The notes below the pieces were generated by a model that was not told where the DNA came from, searched no databases, and saw nothing but the letters and a program-made list of their open reading frames with translations. The position numbers and the translations under genes are program-made. A stretch of 50,694 nucleotides of DNA from Lachnospiraceae bacterium NE2001 (GTDB lineage: Bacteria; Bacillota; Clostridia; Lachnospirales; Lachnospiraceae): assembly GCA_900110635.1 (NCBI GenBank), contig FOEK01000023.1:1-50694 (forward strand), given 5' to 3'. Below, in pieces: positions 42,882 to 50,694 of this stretch; position 1 is the first letter of the stretch, and each line of letters begins with the position of its first letter.

Positions 42882-43289
42882 ATGAAAAATGCGTGGGAAA
42901 AGTATTTAAGAGGACCTTTATTCTTATATTTTGAGATCTACTTTGCAGCAACAATACTGAACAGTCTGATCTACCTTGGAAAGGGAGTTTTCGAAGATCC
43001 ATCAGGTAACTGGCACGAGCTTGACAGAGCAGTTCTTGTAGCAATAGCAGTAGTTGCATATGCACTTATAAAGTATGTAAAGATCAATAACTTCTTCTTA
43101 AAAGTAGTTACTGTATATGTACCAACTTTACTTCTTGTAATGCTCTATGTATTTTTAAGAGGACTTACTGCAGAGCTTGCCGGCACAGCTTATAGAGATG
43201 TATTTATTAACTATACAGCAGGCTTTATATTTGTTACAATCGTTGTGCTTGTGGCAACTATAATTCGTAAGAAAGTTAAGAAGGATTAA
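42882..43289 (+). CDS. Four-helix membrane protein of the LytTR operon, first copy
   Basis: This 135-aa protein has four hydrophobic segments (about residues 14-34, 50-64, 73-92, 107-130). The motif TAYRDVFI before the last helix recurs as TAYRDMFI in the third gene of the operon. ATG 42882 follows AAAGGGAGG. In LytTR regulatory systems a membrane protein holds back its cognate regulator, so this is a probable inhibitor or sensor. Its stop overlaps the LytTR start (TAATG). Confidence 0.75.
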   Translation: MKNAWEKYLRGPLFLYFEIYFAATILNSLIYLGKGVFEDPSGNWHELDRAVLVAIAVVAYALIKYVKINNFFLKVVTVYVPTLLLVMLYVFLRGLTAELAGTAYRDVFINYTAGFIFVTIVVLVATIIRKKVKKD

Positions 43290-43747
43290 TGAGATTAGTT
43301 AAGACAAAAGAAGAGAATATCGAAGAGAACTATCTGGAACTCCATTATGATAAGATTGATGAAGAGACAAATGCAGTTCTAGATAGACTTCGGGATACAC
43401 TCAGATATATAGAAGGAACTGTGGACGATAAGAAGGTAACCGTCGCAGTAACGGATATATTTTACTTTGAAACTGTAGATAGAAAGAATTTCGCTTACAC
43501 AAAGGATATGTGTATCGAAGTGAAGGAAGCTCTTAGAGATATAATAGAAGAGTATTCAAAGATCGGCTTCGTAAGAGTCAGCAAGTCAACAGTTGTGAAT
43601 ATCTATAAGATAAAGAAACTGCAGGGCGACCTGAATATGAGAGTTATCATTTTTCTGAAAAACGATGAGAAGCTGATAATGAACCGAAGCTATAAGAAAG
43701 AGTTTTATGATAGACTGGCTAAAACTCAGGGAGGAAAGACGAAGTGA
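43289..43747 (+). CDS. LytTR-domain transcriptional regulator
   Basis: This 152-aa protein has a ~45-residue N-terminal lead and a LytTR DNA-binding domain: VAVTDIFYFETVDRKNFAYT, then FVRVSKSTVVNIYKIKKL and NDEKLIMNRSYKKEFYDRL. No receiver domain is present. LytTR proteins bind direct repeats about 21-22 bp apart. Such repeats stand before this operon and before the three small-protein cassettes. Translationally coupled to both membrane genes (TAATG in front, GTGA behind). Confidence 0.93.
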   Translation: MRLVKTKEENIEENYLELHYDKIDEETNAVLDRLRDTLRYIEGTVDDKKVTVAVTDIFYFETVDRKNFAYTKDMCIEVKEALRDIIEEYSKIGFVRVSKSTVVNIYKIKKLQGDLNMRVIIFLKNDEKLIMNRSYKKEFYDRLAKTQGGKTK

Positions 43748-44163
43748 AGCTAATAAACAGAAAAAACTATATATCCATCGTGTGCATATGCTTCACGCTG
43801 AATGTCCTCGTAAAACTGATCTGGGAAAAAGCGCACGGCCTTACGGATCCGCATTACGCAGAGAATATATTCCTCTGTTTTGGCATAGCATTACTTATCA
43901 CGACTATACTGGCAATCCATTATTATCTGCAGAGATTTCCATTCATCCCTGTGTTCGTCGGACAGTACCTGATAACTGAAGGACTTGTTTTGGGATTCGT
44001 CTGGCTGATAGGACACTACGTTACGCTGGCACCAACCGCCTATCGCGATATGTTCATTTCCGTGACTATACCATTTGCCGTATGTGCCCTTGTGTACTAC
44101 CTGATCTTCTTCAGACAGATAAGAAAAGCAAATGCGATTATCGAACAACTAAATCTCGACTAA
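43744..44163 (+). CDS. Four-helix membrane protein of the LytTR operon, second copy
   Basis: This 139-aa membrane protein has a GTG start overlapping the LytTR stop codon (GTGA) and GGAGG upstream. Four hydrophobic segments; TAYRDMFISVTIPF before the last helix matches the first gene's TAYRDVFINYTAGF, so the two are paralogues or diverged duplicates flanking the regulator. It resembles DUF3021-type partners of LytTR proteins in size and topology. Confidence 0.75.
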   Translation: MKLINRKNYISIVCICFTLNVLVKLIWEKAHGLTDPHYAENIFLCFGIALLITTILAIHYYLQRFPFIPVFVGQYLITEGLVLGFVWLIGHYVTLAPTAYRDMFISVTIPFAVCALVYYLIFFRQIRKANAIIEQLNLD

Positions 44164-44197
44164 TACTTTCGACTAATATTTTCGACTAATACTTTCG
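44158..44197. repeat. Three tandem 13-bp units
   Basis: GACTAATACTTTC, GACTAATATTTTC and GACTAATACTTTC at 44158, 44171 and 44184. The first unit includes the last codon and stop of the membrane gene; the repeated TAA stops any readthrough in one frame. Confidence 0.85.
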
Positions 44198-44205
44198 ACA
44201 AAAAT

Positions 44206-44260
44206 GTGCAATTGGGGACGGACCTTGGTGCAGTGGGGACGGACCCCGCTGCACTTTTTT
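44206..44260. repeat. REP-like palindrome acting as operon terminator
   Basis: A half copy (GTGCAATTGGGGACGGACC, 44206-44224) precedes a full palindrome (44228-44254), which is followed by T6. It should terminate the LytTR operon. Confidence 0.85.
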
Positions 44261-44284
44261 AATTCTTTCAAAGGTGAAAGAATT
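44261..44284. promoter_or_regulatory. Perfect 9-bp inverted repeat before the ABC transporter
   Basis: AATTCTTTC (44261-44269) and GAAAGAATT (44276-44284) flank AAAGGT. It lies 85 bases before the transporter ATPase start, a likely operator for the adjacent response regulator. It could also extend the preceding terminator. Confidence 0.5.
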
Positions 44285-44368
44285 CAGAAACAATCTGGTA
44301 AGAGTCTTGTGTTAATCTTATTTCAGAGTAAAACAAAACATACGTTTGAATAAATGGAGGCATAAAAA

Positions 44369-45031
44369 ATGAGTATTCTAGTTGCAGAAAATCTAACAAA
44401 ACATTATGGACAGGATGACACTCTTGTTAAGGCGCTTGACGGTGTTTCCCTCAACGTGAACCGAGGCGAGTTTTTGAGTATCATAGGAACCAGCGGAAGT
44501 GGAAAGTCCACACTGCTTCATATGCTGGGCGGCCTTGATACTCCGACCTCGGGAACAGTGGTCATTGATGATAAAGATATATCGAAGCTGAAGGGCGATG
44601 AGCTCTGCATCTTCAGACGCAGAAAGATCGGATTTATCTTCCAGAGCTTCAATCTGGTTCCTTCAATCAGTGTGTATGACAACATCGTCCTTCCAATTCA
44701 GTTGGACGGAAAACAGGTTGATAAGGATTTTGTGTCAAATGTCATCGAAACTCTTGGCATTCAGTCGAAGCTTAAGGTGCTCCCTTCCAAGCTTTCCGGA
44801 GGACAGCAGCAGAGAGTTGCAATCGCAAGAGCCCTTGCCTCTAAGCCAGCTATAATTCTTGCAGATGAACCGACAGGAAACCTGGACAGCAAGACTAGTC
44901 AGGACGTACTGGGACTTCTGAAGACTACAGGAAAGAAGTTCAACCAGACTATAGTGATGATCACCCACAACGATGAGATAGCACAGATGGCAGATAGAAC
45001 AATACGAATCGAAGACGGCCATATCGTCTAG
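44369..45031 (+). CDS. ABC transporter ATPase, MacB/FtsE type
   Basis: This 220-aa ATPase has Walker [11 protein letters not shown]-loop [15 protein letters not shown], signature LSGGQQQR, Walker [14 protein letters not shown] and the H-switch ITHND. It belongs to the family that powers FtsX-type permeases in peptide or lipid handling and antimicrobial-peptide resistance. GGAGGC stands before the ATG. The permease gene follows after 65 bases. Confidence 0.95.
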   Translation: MSILVAENLTKHYGQDDTLVKALDGVSLNVNRGEFLSIIGTSGSGKSTLLHMLGGLDTPTSGTVVIDDKDISKLKGDELCIFRRRKIGFIFQSFNLVPSISVYDNIVLPIQLDGKQVDKDFVSNVIETLGIQSKLKVLPSKLSGGQQQRVAIARALASKPAIILADEPTGNLDSKTSQDVLGLLKTTGKKFNQTIVMITHNDEIAQMADRTIRIEDGHIV

Positions 45032-45096
45032 CCTTCCCCCTAGGCTCCAAAGGAGCCTGATGAGGTGTATTAAATAAAACAACAAAGGATCAGACC

Positions 45097-47697
45097 ATGA
45101 ACAGAGTAAATAACAAGAAAGCTATCAACAACTTAGCCCTCAGCAGTATAAAGGTGAATATAAAGAAGTATCTGGTGCTTATTGCATCTGTTATACTTAC
45201 GACGCTTCTTTTTTCATCACTCTTCACAGTTGGCGGAAGCATGCTGAAGGAGATTCAGATATCAACCATGAGGCAGGTGGGTGGAACTCATCATTCGGGA
45301 TTTAAATATCTTTGTCAGTCAGAGTATGACCAGATCAAGGATGATCCAGAAATCAAAGATGTAACCTATCATATTATAGTTGGAGCTGCAGATGACCGAA
45401 GACTTGATAAGACATATACGGAGTTTAATTATTTTGAACCTGAGGCTGCAAAGAGCGGCTTCTGTTATCCTGAAGTAGGAAAGCTGCCAGAGGCGGAAAA
45501 TGAAATCGTTCTGAGTGACCTTACTCTAAAGGCTCTTGGAGTGCCTGAAGAGATTGGTACTAAACTTTCAATAGATATGTCAATAGGGAATGAAACGAAA
45601 ACCTACGATTTTGTTCTCTCTGGATATTATAGAGGTGATCCTATATCTATGGCCCAGGAGGGACTTGTATCAAAGGCTTTTCAGGAAAAGTACGCACCTA
45701 CAAAGCAGAAGTCATTATCTGAATATGACCATAATGATTATGTAGGCTGGATCTCAGCAGATTTTAACTTCAGTAATTCCTTCAATATAGAGGAGAAAAC
45801 TATCGCCCTTATAGAAAGAACTGGACTTCGTGATGACGTGGAGTACGGAGTTAACTGGGCGTATGCTGGAAGCAGGATCGATCCTAGCATGGTTGTAGTT
45901 TGTAGCATATTGCTACTAACCTTCTTCGCAGCAGGTTACCTTATTATATATAACATATTTTATCTCAATATCATTTCAGATATGCAGGAGTACGGACTTC
46001 TCAAAACTATCGGCACAACTGGAAAACAGCTGAAAAAAATCGTATTGAGACGTGCAAGTTTTATATCAGCTGTAGGTATCCCTATTGGTCTTGCCATTGG
46101 TATTGGTGTAGGGGCCCTGCTCTTGCCAACTATTTCAAATGAATTCTCAACAGTTTCTATCGATAAGGGACAGCTCCACCTGAACATCTGGATAATCCTG
46201 GGAGCGGCTCTCTTCTCATATTTAACTGTGATCATCAGTGCTGGAAAGCCTTGCAAGAAGGCATCCAAAGTTTCTCCTATTGAGGCAATGAAGTTTTCTG
46301 AGGCCAGAGGTAAGGATGGAAAGCCTAAGAAGAAGATGGCACTGGTTGTTCTTTCTCTGAGTCTTTCAATCATTGTTTTGATCGGTGCGTATGCATTTAT
46401 CACTGGTTTCAGTATGGATGAATATGTAGGCAATCTTATAATTTCTGATTACAGCGTACAGGATGCAGCCCTTGATAATCCTGGAGTATACGACAAGGAG
46501 ACGCAGGCGGTAAGTAATGAGTTCCTGAGCGAACTCGAATCTCAGGATGGCGTTGAGGAAGTTGGAAATGTTTATATCTATTGTGGTCACCATGAGTTTG
46601 ATGATGAATCCTGGGCAAGACTGAAGGAGAACTTCCTTAGTAAGGATTTGGTAAAGCAGATGCTTGAAGACTACTATTCACAATTTGATGACTTTAATGT
46701 TGATGACTATCTTGCAAGTTACGATGAGGATAAGGCAATTGACGGAAATACTTATGGAATGAGTAAACTTGCCGTAGAGAGATTAAAAGTAATCGAATCT
46801 ATTGATGGTTCGAAGGAAATAGACTGGGACAAGTTTAATTCTGGCGATTATGTGCTGGCCATAAGATTCAATTATAATCATGACAACCAAGAGTATCTCA
46901 ACTTCTTCAATCCTGGGGAAAAGGTTAAGATTAGAAGCCATGATCCTAAGTATAGAGAAACTATTGAAGTAAAAGCTCCGAGTGGAGATATCTATCCAAG
47001 AGAAACATACGAAAATGCACCAATGAAGGAGTATGAAGTTTATGCAGTTGTAGATATTCCTTATGCTATGGGACTTCAGATGTATTCAACATTTAACTGT
47101 GACCTGATCCTTCCTGAAGATGAGTTCCTCAGTCTGAATGGTGACTGGAAACCCATGAGAACACTTGTCGATGTTGAGGATGACAAGGAAGAAGAATTTG
47201 AAGAGTGGCTGGAGAACTATACAACTTCAATTGATTCAAGCCTGAGCTACAAATCAAAGGATAGTATTGTTGCTGAGTATAAATCATTTGGTGACATGAT
47301 GGCTCTGGTTGGTTCGGTTGTAAGTGCAATCCTTGGTCTTATTGGACTTCTGAACTTCGCTAATACCATCATCACTTCTATACTTGTAAGAAGCAGAGAA
47401 CTTGCCATGCTTGAAGCAGTTGGTATGACAGGAAAGCAGCAGAAGATAAGTCTTATCAAAGAGGGCTTTGTATACTTTATCTGGACAGCTATTACCGCAA
47501 CTGTGCTTGGAACCATTCTTAACTGTACTTTGATAAAAGCTCTTGTAAATGGAATAGTAATGTTTAAATGGCATTTCACCCTTACACCACTTCTAGTGTG
47601 TTTGCCAATTCTTGCTGTGCTGATACTGGTAATTCCAGTGGTTGCGTATAACAGTCTTAGCAAGAAGAGCGTGGTAGATAGACTGCGCATCGAATAG
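45097..47697 (+). CDS. FtsX-type ABC transporter permease (866 aa)
   Basis: This permease has an N-terminal helix (about residues 25-46), an extracytoplasmic region (47-265), three helices (about 268-390), a further helix (about 407-430), a second large outside domain (about 440-725) and three C-terminal helices (about 732-760, 790-815, 828-850). This duplicated FtsX layout matches efflux or detoxification permeases paired with two-component systems. The nearby soluble kinase likely senses through it. Confidence 0.92.
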   Translation: MNRVNNKKAINNLALSSIKVNIKKYLVLIASVILTTLLFSSLFTVGGSMLKEIQISTMRQVGGTHHSGFKYLCQSEYDQIKDDPEIKDVTYHIIVGAADDRRLDKTYTEFNYFEPEAAKSGFCYPEVGKLPEAENEIVLSDLTLKALGVPEEIGTKLSIDMSIGNETKTYDFVLSGYYRGDPISMAQEGLVSKAFQEKYAPTKQKSLSEYDHNDYVGWISADFNFSNSFNIEEKTIALIERTGLRDDVEYGVNWAYAGSRIDPSMVVVCSILLLTFFAAGYLIIYNIFYLNIISDMQEYGLLKTIGTTGKQLKKIVLRRASFISAVGIPIGLAIGIGVGALLLPTISNEFSTVSIDKGQLHLNIWIILGAALFSYLTVIISAGKPCKKASKVSPIEAMKFSEARGKDGKPKKKMALVVLSLSLSIIVLIGAYAFITGFSMDEYVGNLIISDYSVQDAALDNPGVYDKETQAVSNEFLSELESQDGVEEVGNVYIYCGHHEFDDESWARLKENFLSKDLVKQMLEDYYSQFDDFNVDDYLASYDEDKAIDGNTYGMSKLAVERLKVIESIDGSKEIDWDKFNSGDYVLAIRFNYNHDNQEYLNFFNPGEKVKIRSHDPKYRETIEVKAPSGDIYPRETYENAPMKEYEVYAVVDIPYAMGLQMYSTFNCDLILPEDEFLSLNGDWKPMRTLVDVEDDKEEEFEEWLENYTTSIDSSLSYKSKDSIVAEYKSFGDMMALVGSVVSAILGLIGLLNFANTIITSILVRSRELAMLEAVGMTGKQQKISLIKEGFVYFIWTAITATVLGTILNCTLIKALVNGIVMFKWHFTLTPLLVCLPILAVLILVIPVVAYNSLSKKSVVDRLRIE

Positions 47698-47885
47698 GTA
47701 TGTTTTTCGCTGACATTTTACCATAAAACCTCATTATTTTGTTCTAATGCCCCTGGAATTATGCTATAGTAGAAAAAGGGGAAACGGTAGATTTTCCAAT
47801 CTACAGCAACCTGTGTCACACACTGATAATGAGTATCGGAATTGCTATAAACAATATCAAGCAATTTAAAAAATAGACATAGTCC

Positions 47886-47920
47886 GCCCTGTTCAAAATG
47901 AAACAGATTTTGAGCAGGGC
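47886..47920 (+). terminator. Strong hairpin between permease and lipoprotein genes
   Basis: GCCCTGTTCAAAAT (47886-47899) pairs over 14 positions with ATTTTGAGCAGGGC (47907-47920), with one G-U. Only a weak T-run follows, so it could be a terminator of the transporter operon or part of the leader of the lipoprotein gene 30 bases later. Confidence 0.55.
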
Positions 47921-47949
47921 AGATTTTGTTACATTTTCTAGGGGGATAT

Positions 47950-49743
47950 ATGAAACGAAGGTTAACTGCAATACTTGTCACAGCTATGATGACGCTGAGT
48001 CTTGCTGGCTGTGGCGGAATAAAGGTTTCCGAAAACCTGAAGGATAAAGAAGATGTTACCGAGGATATTTCAACTGAGGCAACAACTGTTGAAGTTGCAA
48101 GTGGCGGAGATACGACTGAAACAGCGTCGACTGAGGCCACGACTGAGGCTGCGAGCGAAGCTTCTGGTGAGGATGGTTCTCAGGGTCTTGGCAACGATAA
48201 TGGTTCATCTGAAACAGTGGATTTTGAAGATCTGCTCTTCCCAACTCAGTATGGTGAAATGGTTTCGTACGGCGATGGTCCATTCATCTATGCAAAGTCA
48301 ATATGTCACTATATAAATGATGACGATCACTATAGACTGTATACTATAAACGAGGATCAGCTGTTCCTTGCGCCGGGAACTGAGGAGCAGTTTCCTGGAA
48401 TCAAGAAGGCGCTGGATGACTTCAATTCAAAGAATAATCTGGACCTCTCTTATGTAGAGGATGATGTTCTGGATATGGTCAAGGAGCAGGCCCAGGGCTA
48501 TAAGGAAGAGGGCAGCTCCTTTAATGGCTACTACAACAAGTCGAAAGCATATATAACCAGAGTTGATGATCAGGTTATCAGTATGATCACCTACAGCGAA
48601 GACTATGAGGGTGGCGTTCACGGAATGTATGGTTTCGGGGGCTATGTATATGATTCCCAGACTGGAGGGGAGTTGAAGCTTACAGATGTTGTAAGCAGCA
48701 TCGACTCTCTGGAGGAGGCAGCCATACAGGTCTTTAGGAGGGACTACTTCGAGGTCGGAATGATGAATTCTGGGGTAGAAGATAATATTGTTGCCAGCTT
48801 CGACGATCTGGATCTTCTCAACTGGTCCCTGGGACCAACCAGTCTCAATCTGTATTACAATCCATATGCTATAGCCTCATACGCCGAAGGTATTCAGATT
48901 CTCAGAATCCGTTACGAGGACTATCCAGATCTGTTCAACAAGGGCTACGGAGCTTCTGAGGGCGACTGGATTATGAAGCTGGAGGAAGAATATAGCACCG
49001 AACTCTATGAAGATATAAGTGGTGACGGTGCTGTTGATTTTATCAGAGTTGAGCTGAACAACGAATTTGATGAAGATTACTCGCTGCCAGTTACATCATC
49101 TGTGTTTATTCAGGTTGCGGATGAATATAAGACATTTGACCTCTTCAGTCAGGAAAGCGAGGTCTACCTTGTAAAGAGGGGCCAACGTTACTTTATAGAT
49201 ATTGTGGCGGATGAGGGAAATGAAGAAAACCACGTAATTCACATTTACGAGGTGACGGGAGGCAACATTGTCGACTGGGATATAGAGTATGGCGAGTTTT
49301 CAATGTTTGGCGAACAAAATGTTTACGAAGAAGGCTATTATCACGAGATCAAGGGACTGTTCTATGATCCGGATTTCTTCTATATGCTTGGCGAAACCTA
49401 CCTCGTAAGTTCGATATACGGCTACAGACCATATAAGATAAACGAAGATGGCTTCTTCGTCCCGATCTCTGATAACTATGTATTTATGTATCGCCACAAG
49501 CTCACATCCAAGGTGGACCTAAGTGTGAGTGAGGTAAATGAAAAAGGCGAGGTAGTAAAGGGTTCGACAATACCTGCGGGTACCGACTACTACGTTGTTC
49601 GAACCGATGACAGAACCTACGCGGACTGCCAGCTGGATGACGGCCGTCTTGTCCGAGTCATAATCCTCGCGACTGATTCGCCACCTACAGTCTTCGGCCA
49701 GAGCATCTACGACGTGTTCGATGGCGTAGTCTTCTCAGATTAA
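47950..49743 (+). CDS. Lipoprotein with Thr/Ser/Glu linker and RsiV-like (DUF4163/DUF3298) domain
   Basis: This 597-aa protein has a signal peptide with lipobox LSLAGC (Cys ~20), a low-complexity Thr/Glu/Ala/Ser linker (about 40-85) and a DUF4163/DUF3298-like region (about 90-330, with EGGVHGMYGFGGYVYDSQTG) like the extracellular part of RsiV. The C-terminal half (about 340-597) is beta-rich and unrecognised. GGGGGAT precedes the ATG. It is anchored to the outer face of the membrane; function may be wall or enzyme binding. Confidence 0.82.
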   Translation: MKRRLTAILVTAMMTLSLAGCGGIKVSENLKDKEDVTEDISTEATTVEVASGGDTTETASTEATTEAASEASGEDGSQGLGNDNGSSETVDFEDLLFPTQYGEMVSYGDGPFIYAKSICHYINDDDHYRLYTINEDQLFLAPGTEEQFPGIKKALDDFNSKNNLDLSYVEDDVLDMVKEQAQGYKEEGSSFNGYYNKSKAYITRVDDQVISMITYSEDYEGGVHGMYGFGGYVYDSQTGGELKLTDVVSSIDSLEEAAIQVFRRDYFEVGMMNSGVEDNIVASFDDLDLLNWSLGPTSLNLYYNPYAIASYAEGIQILRIRYEDYPDLFNKGYGASEGDWIMKLEEEYSTELYEDISGDGAVDFIRVELNNEFDEDYSLPVTSSVFIQVADEYKTFDLFSQESEVYLVKRGQRYFIDIVADEGNEENHVIHIYEVTGGNIVDWDIEYGEFSMFGEQNVYEEGYYHEIKGLFYDPDFFYMLGETYLVSSIYGYRPYKINEDGFFVPISDNYVFMYRHKLTSKVDLSVSEVNEKGEVVKGSTIPAGTDYYVVRTDDRTYADCQLDDGRLVRVIILATDSPPTVFGQSIYDVFDGVVFSD

Positions 49744-49744
49744 A

Positions 49745-49770
49745 ACGCCCGGGACTTAAAATCCCGTGAG
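49745..49770 (+). repeat. 26-base copy of the tRNA-Leu anticodon arm
   Basis: These 26 bases (ACGCCCGGGA, anticodon loop CTTAAAA, TCCCGTGAG) are identical to the anticodon-arm region of the tRNA-Leu encoded on the minus strand at 49876-49901, but here on the plus strand, one base after the lipoprotein stop codon. Together they make a perfect inverted repeat with a 105-base spacer. Confidence 0.9.
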
Positions 49771-49793
49771 TTCTTAGTATTCAAGGCATAAAG

Positions 49794-49832
49794 AAAAGCC
49801 CCTACAAACAACTGTTTGTAAGGGCTTTTTAG
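49794..49832. terminator. Terminator between the lipoprotein gene and the tRNA genes
   Basis: AGCCCCTACAAACA pairs with TGTTTGTAAGGGCT (one mismatch), then T5. The reverse strand also ends in a T-rich tract, so it can serve both the lipoprotein gene and the leftward tRNA transcript. Confidence 0.85.
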
Positions 49833-49837
49833 ATTGT

Positions 49838-49923
49838 TGCCGGCGACCGGGGTCGAACCGGTACGAGGATCGCTCCTCACGGGATTTTAAGTCCCGGGCG
49901 TCTGCCAATTCCGCCACGCCGGC
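49838..49923 (-). tRNA. tRNA-Leu (anticodon TAA)
   Basis: This 86-base class II tRNA has acceptor GCCGGCG/CGCCGGC, D arm with AATTGGCAGAC, anticodon stem CGGGA/TCCCG with loop CTTAAAA, a variable arm and T arm with GGTTCGACC. The CCA end is not encoded. It is downstream of tRNA-Asp on the same strand. Confidence 0.97.
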
Positions 49924-49953
49924 TTAGGTATCGATTGAAGAAAATCGATATAA

Positions 49954-50027
49954 CGACCCAAACGGGACTCGAACCCGTGACCTCCGCCGTGACAGGGCGG
50001 CGCTCTAACCAACTGAGCCACTGGGCC
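49954..50027 (-). tRNA. tRNA-Asp (anticodon GTC)
   Basis: This 74-base tRNA has D arm GGCTCAGTTGGTTAGAGC, anticodon stem CCGCC/GGCGG with loop CTGTCAC, and T arm GGGTTCGAGTCCC. CCA is not encoded. It is 30 bases upstream of tRNA-Leu and probably co-transcribed. Confidence 0.97.
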
Positions 50028-50138
50028 ATACGTGTGTGGCATTTACAACGCTTTACAATTATATAAAAAAATACGCTGTTTCGCAACTAATTTTTTTGTT
50101 CCGTGGAAGCCGCATATTTTCAGGCTTTATAAACAAAA

Positions 50139-50166
50139 TGTACCGGAGCTCTAGACTTCCGGTACA
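50139..50166 (-). terminator. Terminator of the membrane gene at the right edge
   Basis: TGTACCGGA (50139-50147) pairs with TCCGGTACA (50158-50166). On the minus strand it ends in TTTTGTTT. The rest of 50028-50232 shows no gene. Confidence 0.75.
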
Positions 50167-50232
50167 CCTAATTTTTTGCTGTAAAAATCACATATACATG
50201 ATTTTGTTGTTTTTTTGTTTGGGATTAAGCGG

Positions 50233-50694
50233 TTACTTTATGATGTGGATCTCTCCGATAATTGGCAGTGGCTTGCACTCTCCGTTGATTGCATTTACGA
50301 TACCCATAATCGCACAAACAAGTACAAATACTTCAGCTGCAAAGACTATAAGTCCACCGATGATCGGAATAAAGCAGATAGGTGCTCCGATAAGTCCGAT
50401 GGCTGTTGATGTAATGAGAAGCACCAGTGCGTTGTTCAGGTGGAACTTGAAGAATGGGTGTTCCTTATCTGCTGACAGTATAGCGATAAGAAGTCCGACC
50501 CAGGTAATGTAGCAGATTATAGCTGCAGTCTTTGGATCCATAGATCCGCCTGATGGCTGTCCGCCGTATGGTGGCTGCTGGTAGCCTGGCTGCGGCTGTC
50601 CCTGGAATCCTGGCTGAGGTCCCGCCTGCTGGAAGTTCTGCTGTCCCTGGAATCCCGGCTGAGGTCCTGCCTGTCCCGGCTGAGGTCCTGCCTG
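50233..50694 (-). CDS. Gln/Gly/Pro-rich membrane protein, 5' part beyond the window
   Basis: The frame is open to the right edge, so the N-terminus is missing. The visible part (153 residues) begins with a Gln/Pro/Gly-rich disordered stretch made of PQPG-type units, then three to four membrane helices, with HPFFKFHLNNALVL resembling DUF4870-like membrane proteins. In Firmicutes such proteins often start with a zinc ribbon. An internal ATG at 50541 is not the true start because the disordered repeat continues upstream in frame. Confidence 0.75.
   Translation of the reverse strand, partial: QAGPQPGQAGPQPGFQGQQNFQQAGPQPGFQGQPQPGYQQPPYGGQPSGGSMDPKTAAIICYITWVGLLIAILSADKEHPFFKFHLNNALVLLITSTAIGLIGAPICFIPIIGGLIVFAAEVFVLVCAIMGIVNAINGECKPLPIIGEIHIIK

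Noticed and set aside
50080-50088. A LytTR target upstream of tRNA-Asp
   Set aside because: TTCGCAACT is a single half-site without a partner at 21 bp.

Overview
The window reads like chromosomal DNA of an anaerobic, AT-rich Firmicute, most likely a Lachnospiraceae relative. This rests on strong AGGAGG-type ribosome binding sites, a PPi-type phosphofructokinase, a family I acetate/propionate CoA-transferase, a D-lactate dehydrogenase, many GGDEF/EAL/HD-GYP proteins, and tRNA genes without encoded CCA. No species can be named from the sequence alone.

Layout. 1-3.4 kb: two unrelated-looking ATPase genes of the AAA/DUF234 and AAA_14/DUF4143 types, each behind its own set of iterated operator-like repeats. 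3.5-8.6 kb: a membrane protein, a condensation/acyltransferase-like protein, then three cassettes that each combine a near-identical ~140-bp leader with a small two-helix membrane protein, interleaved with a Nudix hydrolase and hypothetical genes. 8.8-11.9 kb: an EAL phosphodiesterase and small membrane proteins. 12.0-12.5 kb: an RNA-like element upstream of a truncated Abi_2/AbiF remnant, followed by a 73-bp x3 tandem repeat. 12.5-16.4 kb: a LysR regulator divergent from a nitroreductase, an alpha/beta hydrolase and a dCMP deaminase. 16.7-18.1 kb: an AbiEi/AbiEii toxin-antitoxin pair. 18.2-21.9 kb: D-lactate dehydrogenase, a GGDEF fragment, and a purine salvage pair (nucleoside phosphorylase and an MTA/SAH/adenosine deaminase). 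21.9-31.4 kb, minus strand: a 978-aa helical protein and a 2137-aa giant with an intact UbiB/ABC1 atypical kinase domain, sharing one promoter architecture. 31.6-36.8 kb: CoA-transferase, zinc-ribbon membrane protein, PPi-PFK, AraC/GyrI-like regulator. 37-39.3 kb: a VOC protein, a GNAT remnant cut at a REP-like palindrome, and an rtcB operon behind a leader peptide and attenuator-like hairpins. 39.4-47.7 kb: HD-GYP protein, soluble histidine kinase/response regulator, a LytTR regulatory operon, and an FtsX-type ABC transporter. 47.9-50.7 kb: an RsiV-like lipoprotein, a 26-bp copy of the tRNA-Leu anticodon arm, tRNA-Leu and tRNA-Asp, and the 3' part of a membrane protein gene running off the right edge.

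How parts connect. The three small-membrane-protein leaders and the promoter of the LytTR operon (42.7 kb) all carry two half-sites fitting TTYRCRACW exactly 21 bp apart. That is the geometry expected for LytTR proteins, so the cassettes may be targets of the regulator encoded here. The two giant minus-strand genes share an identical 20-bp element placed 10 bp from their -10 boxes. GGGGACGG-core palindromes recur at six places, usually at operon ends, and have altered two neighbouring genes.

The strongest candidates for something undescribed are the giant UbiB-kinase pair, the LytTR-linked cassette regulon, and the leader-peptide control of rtcB.
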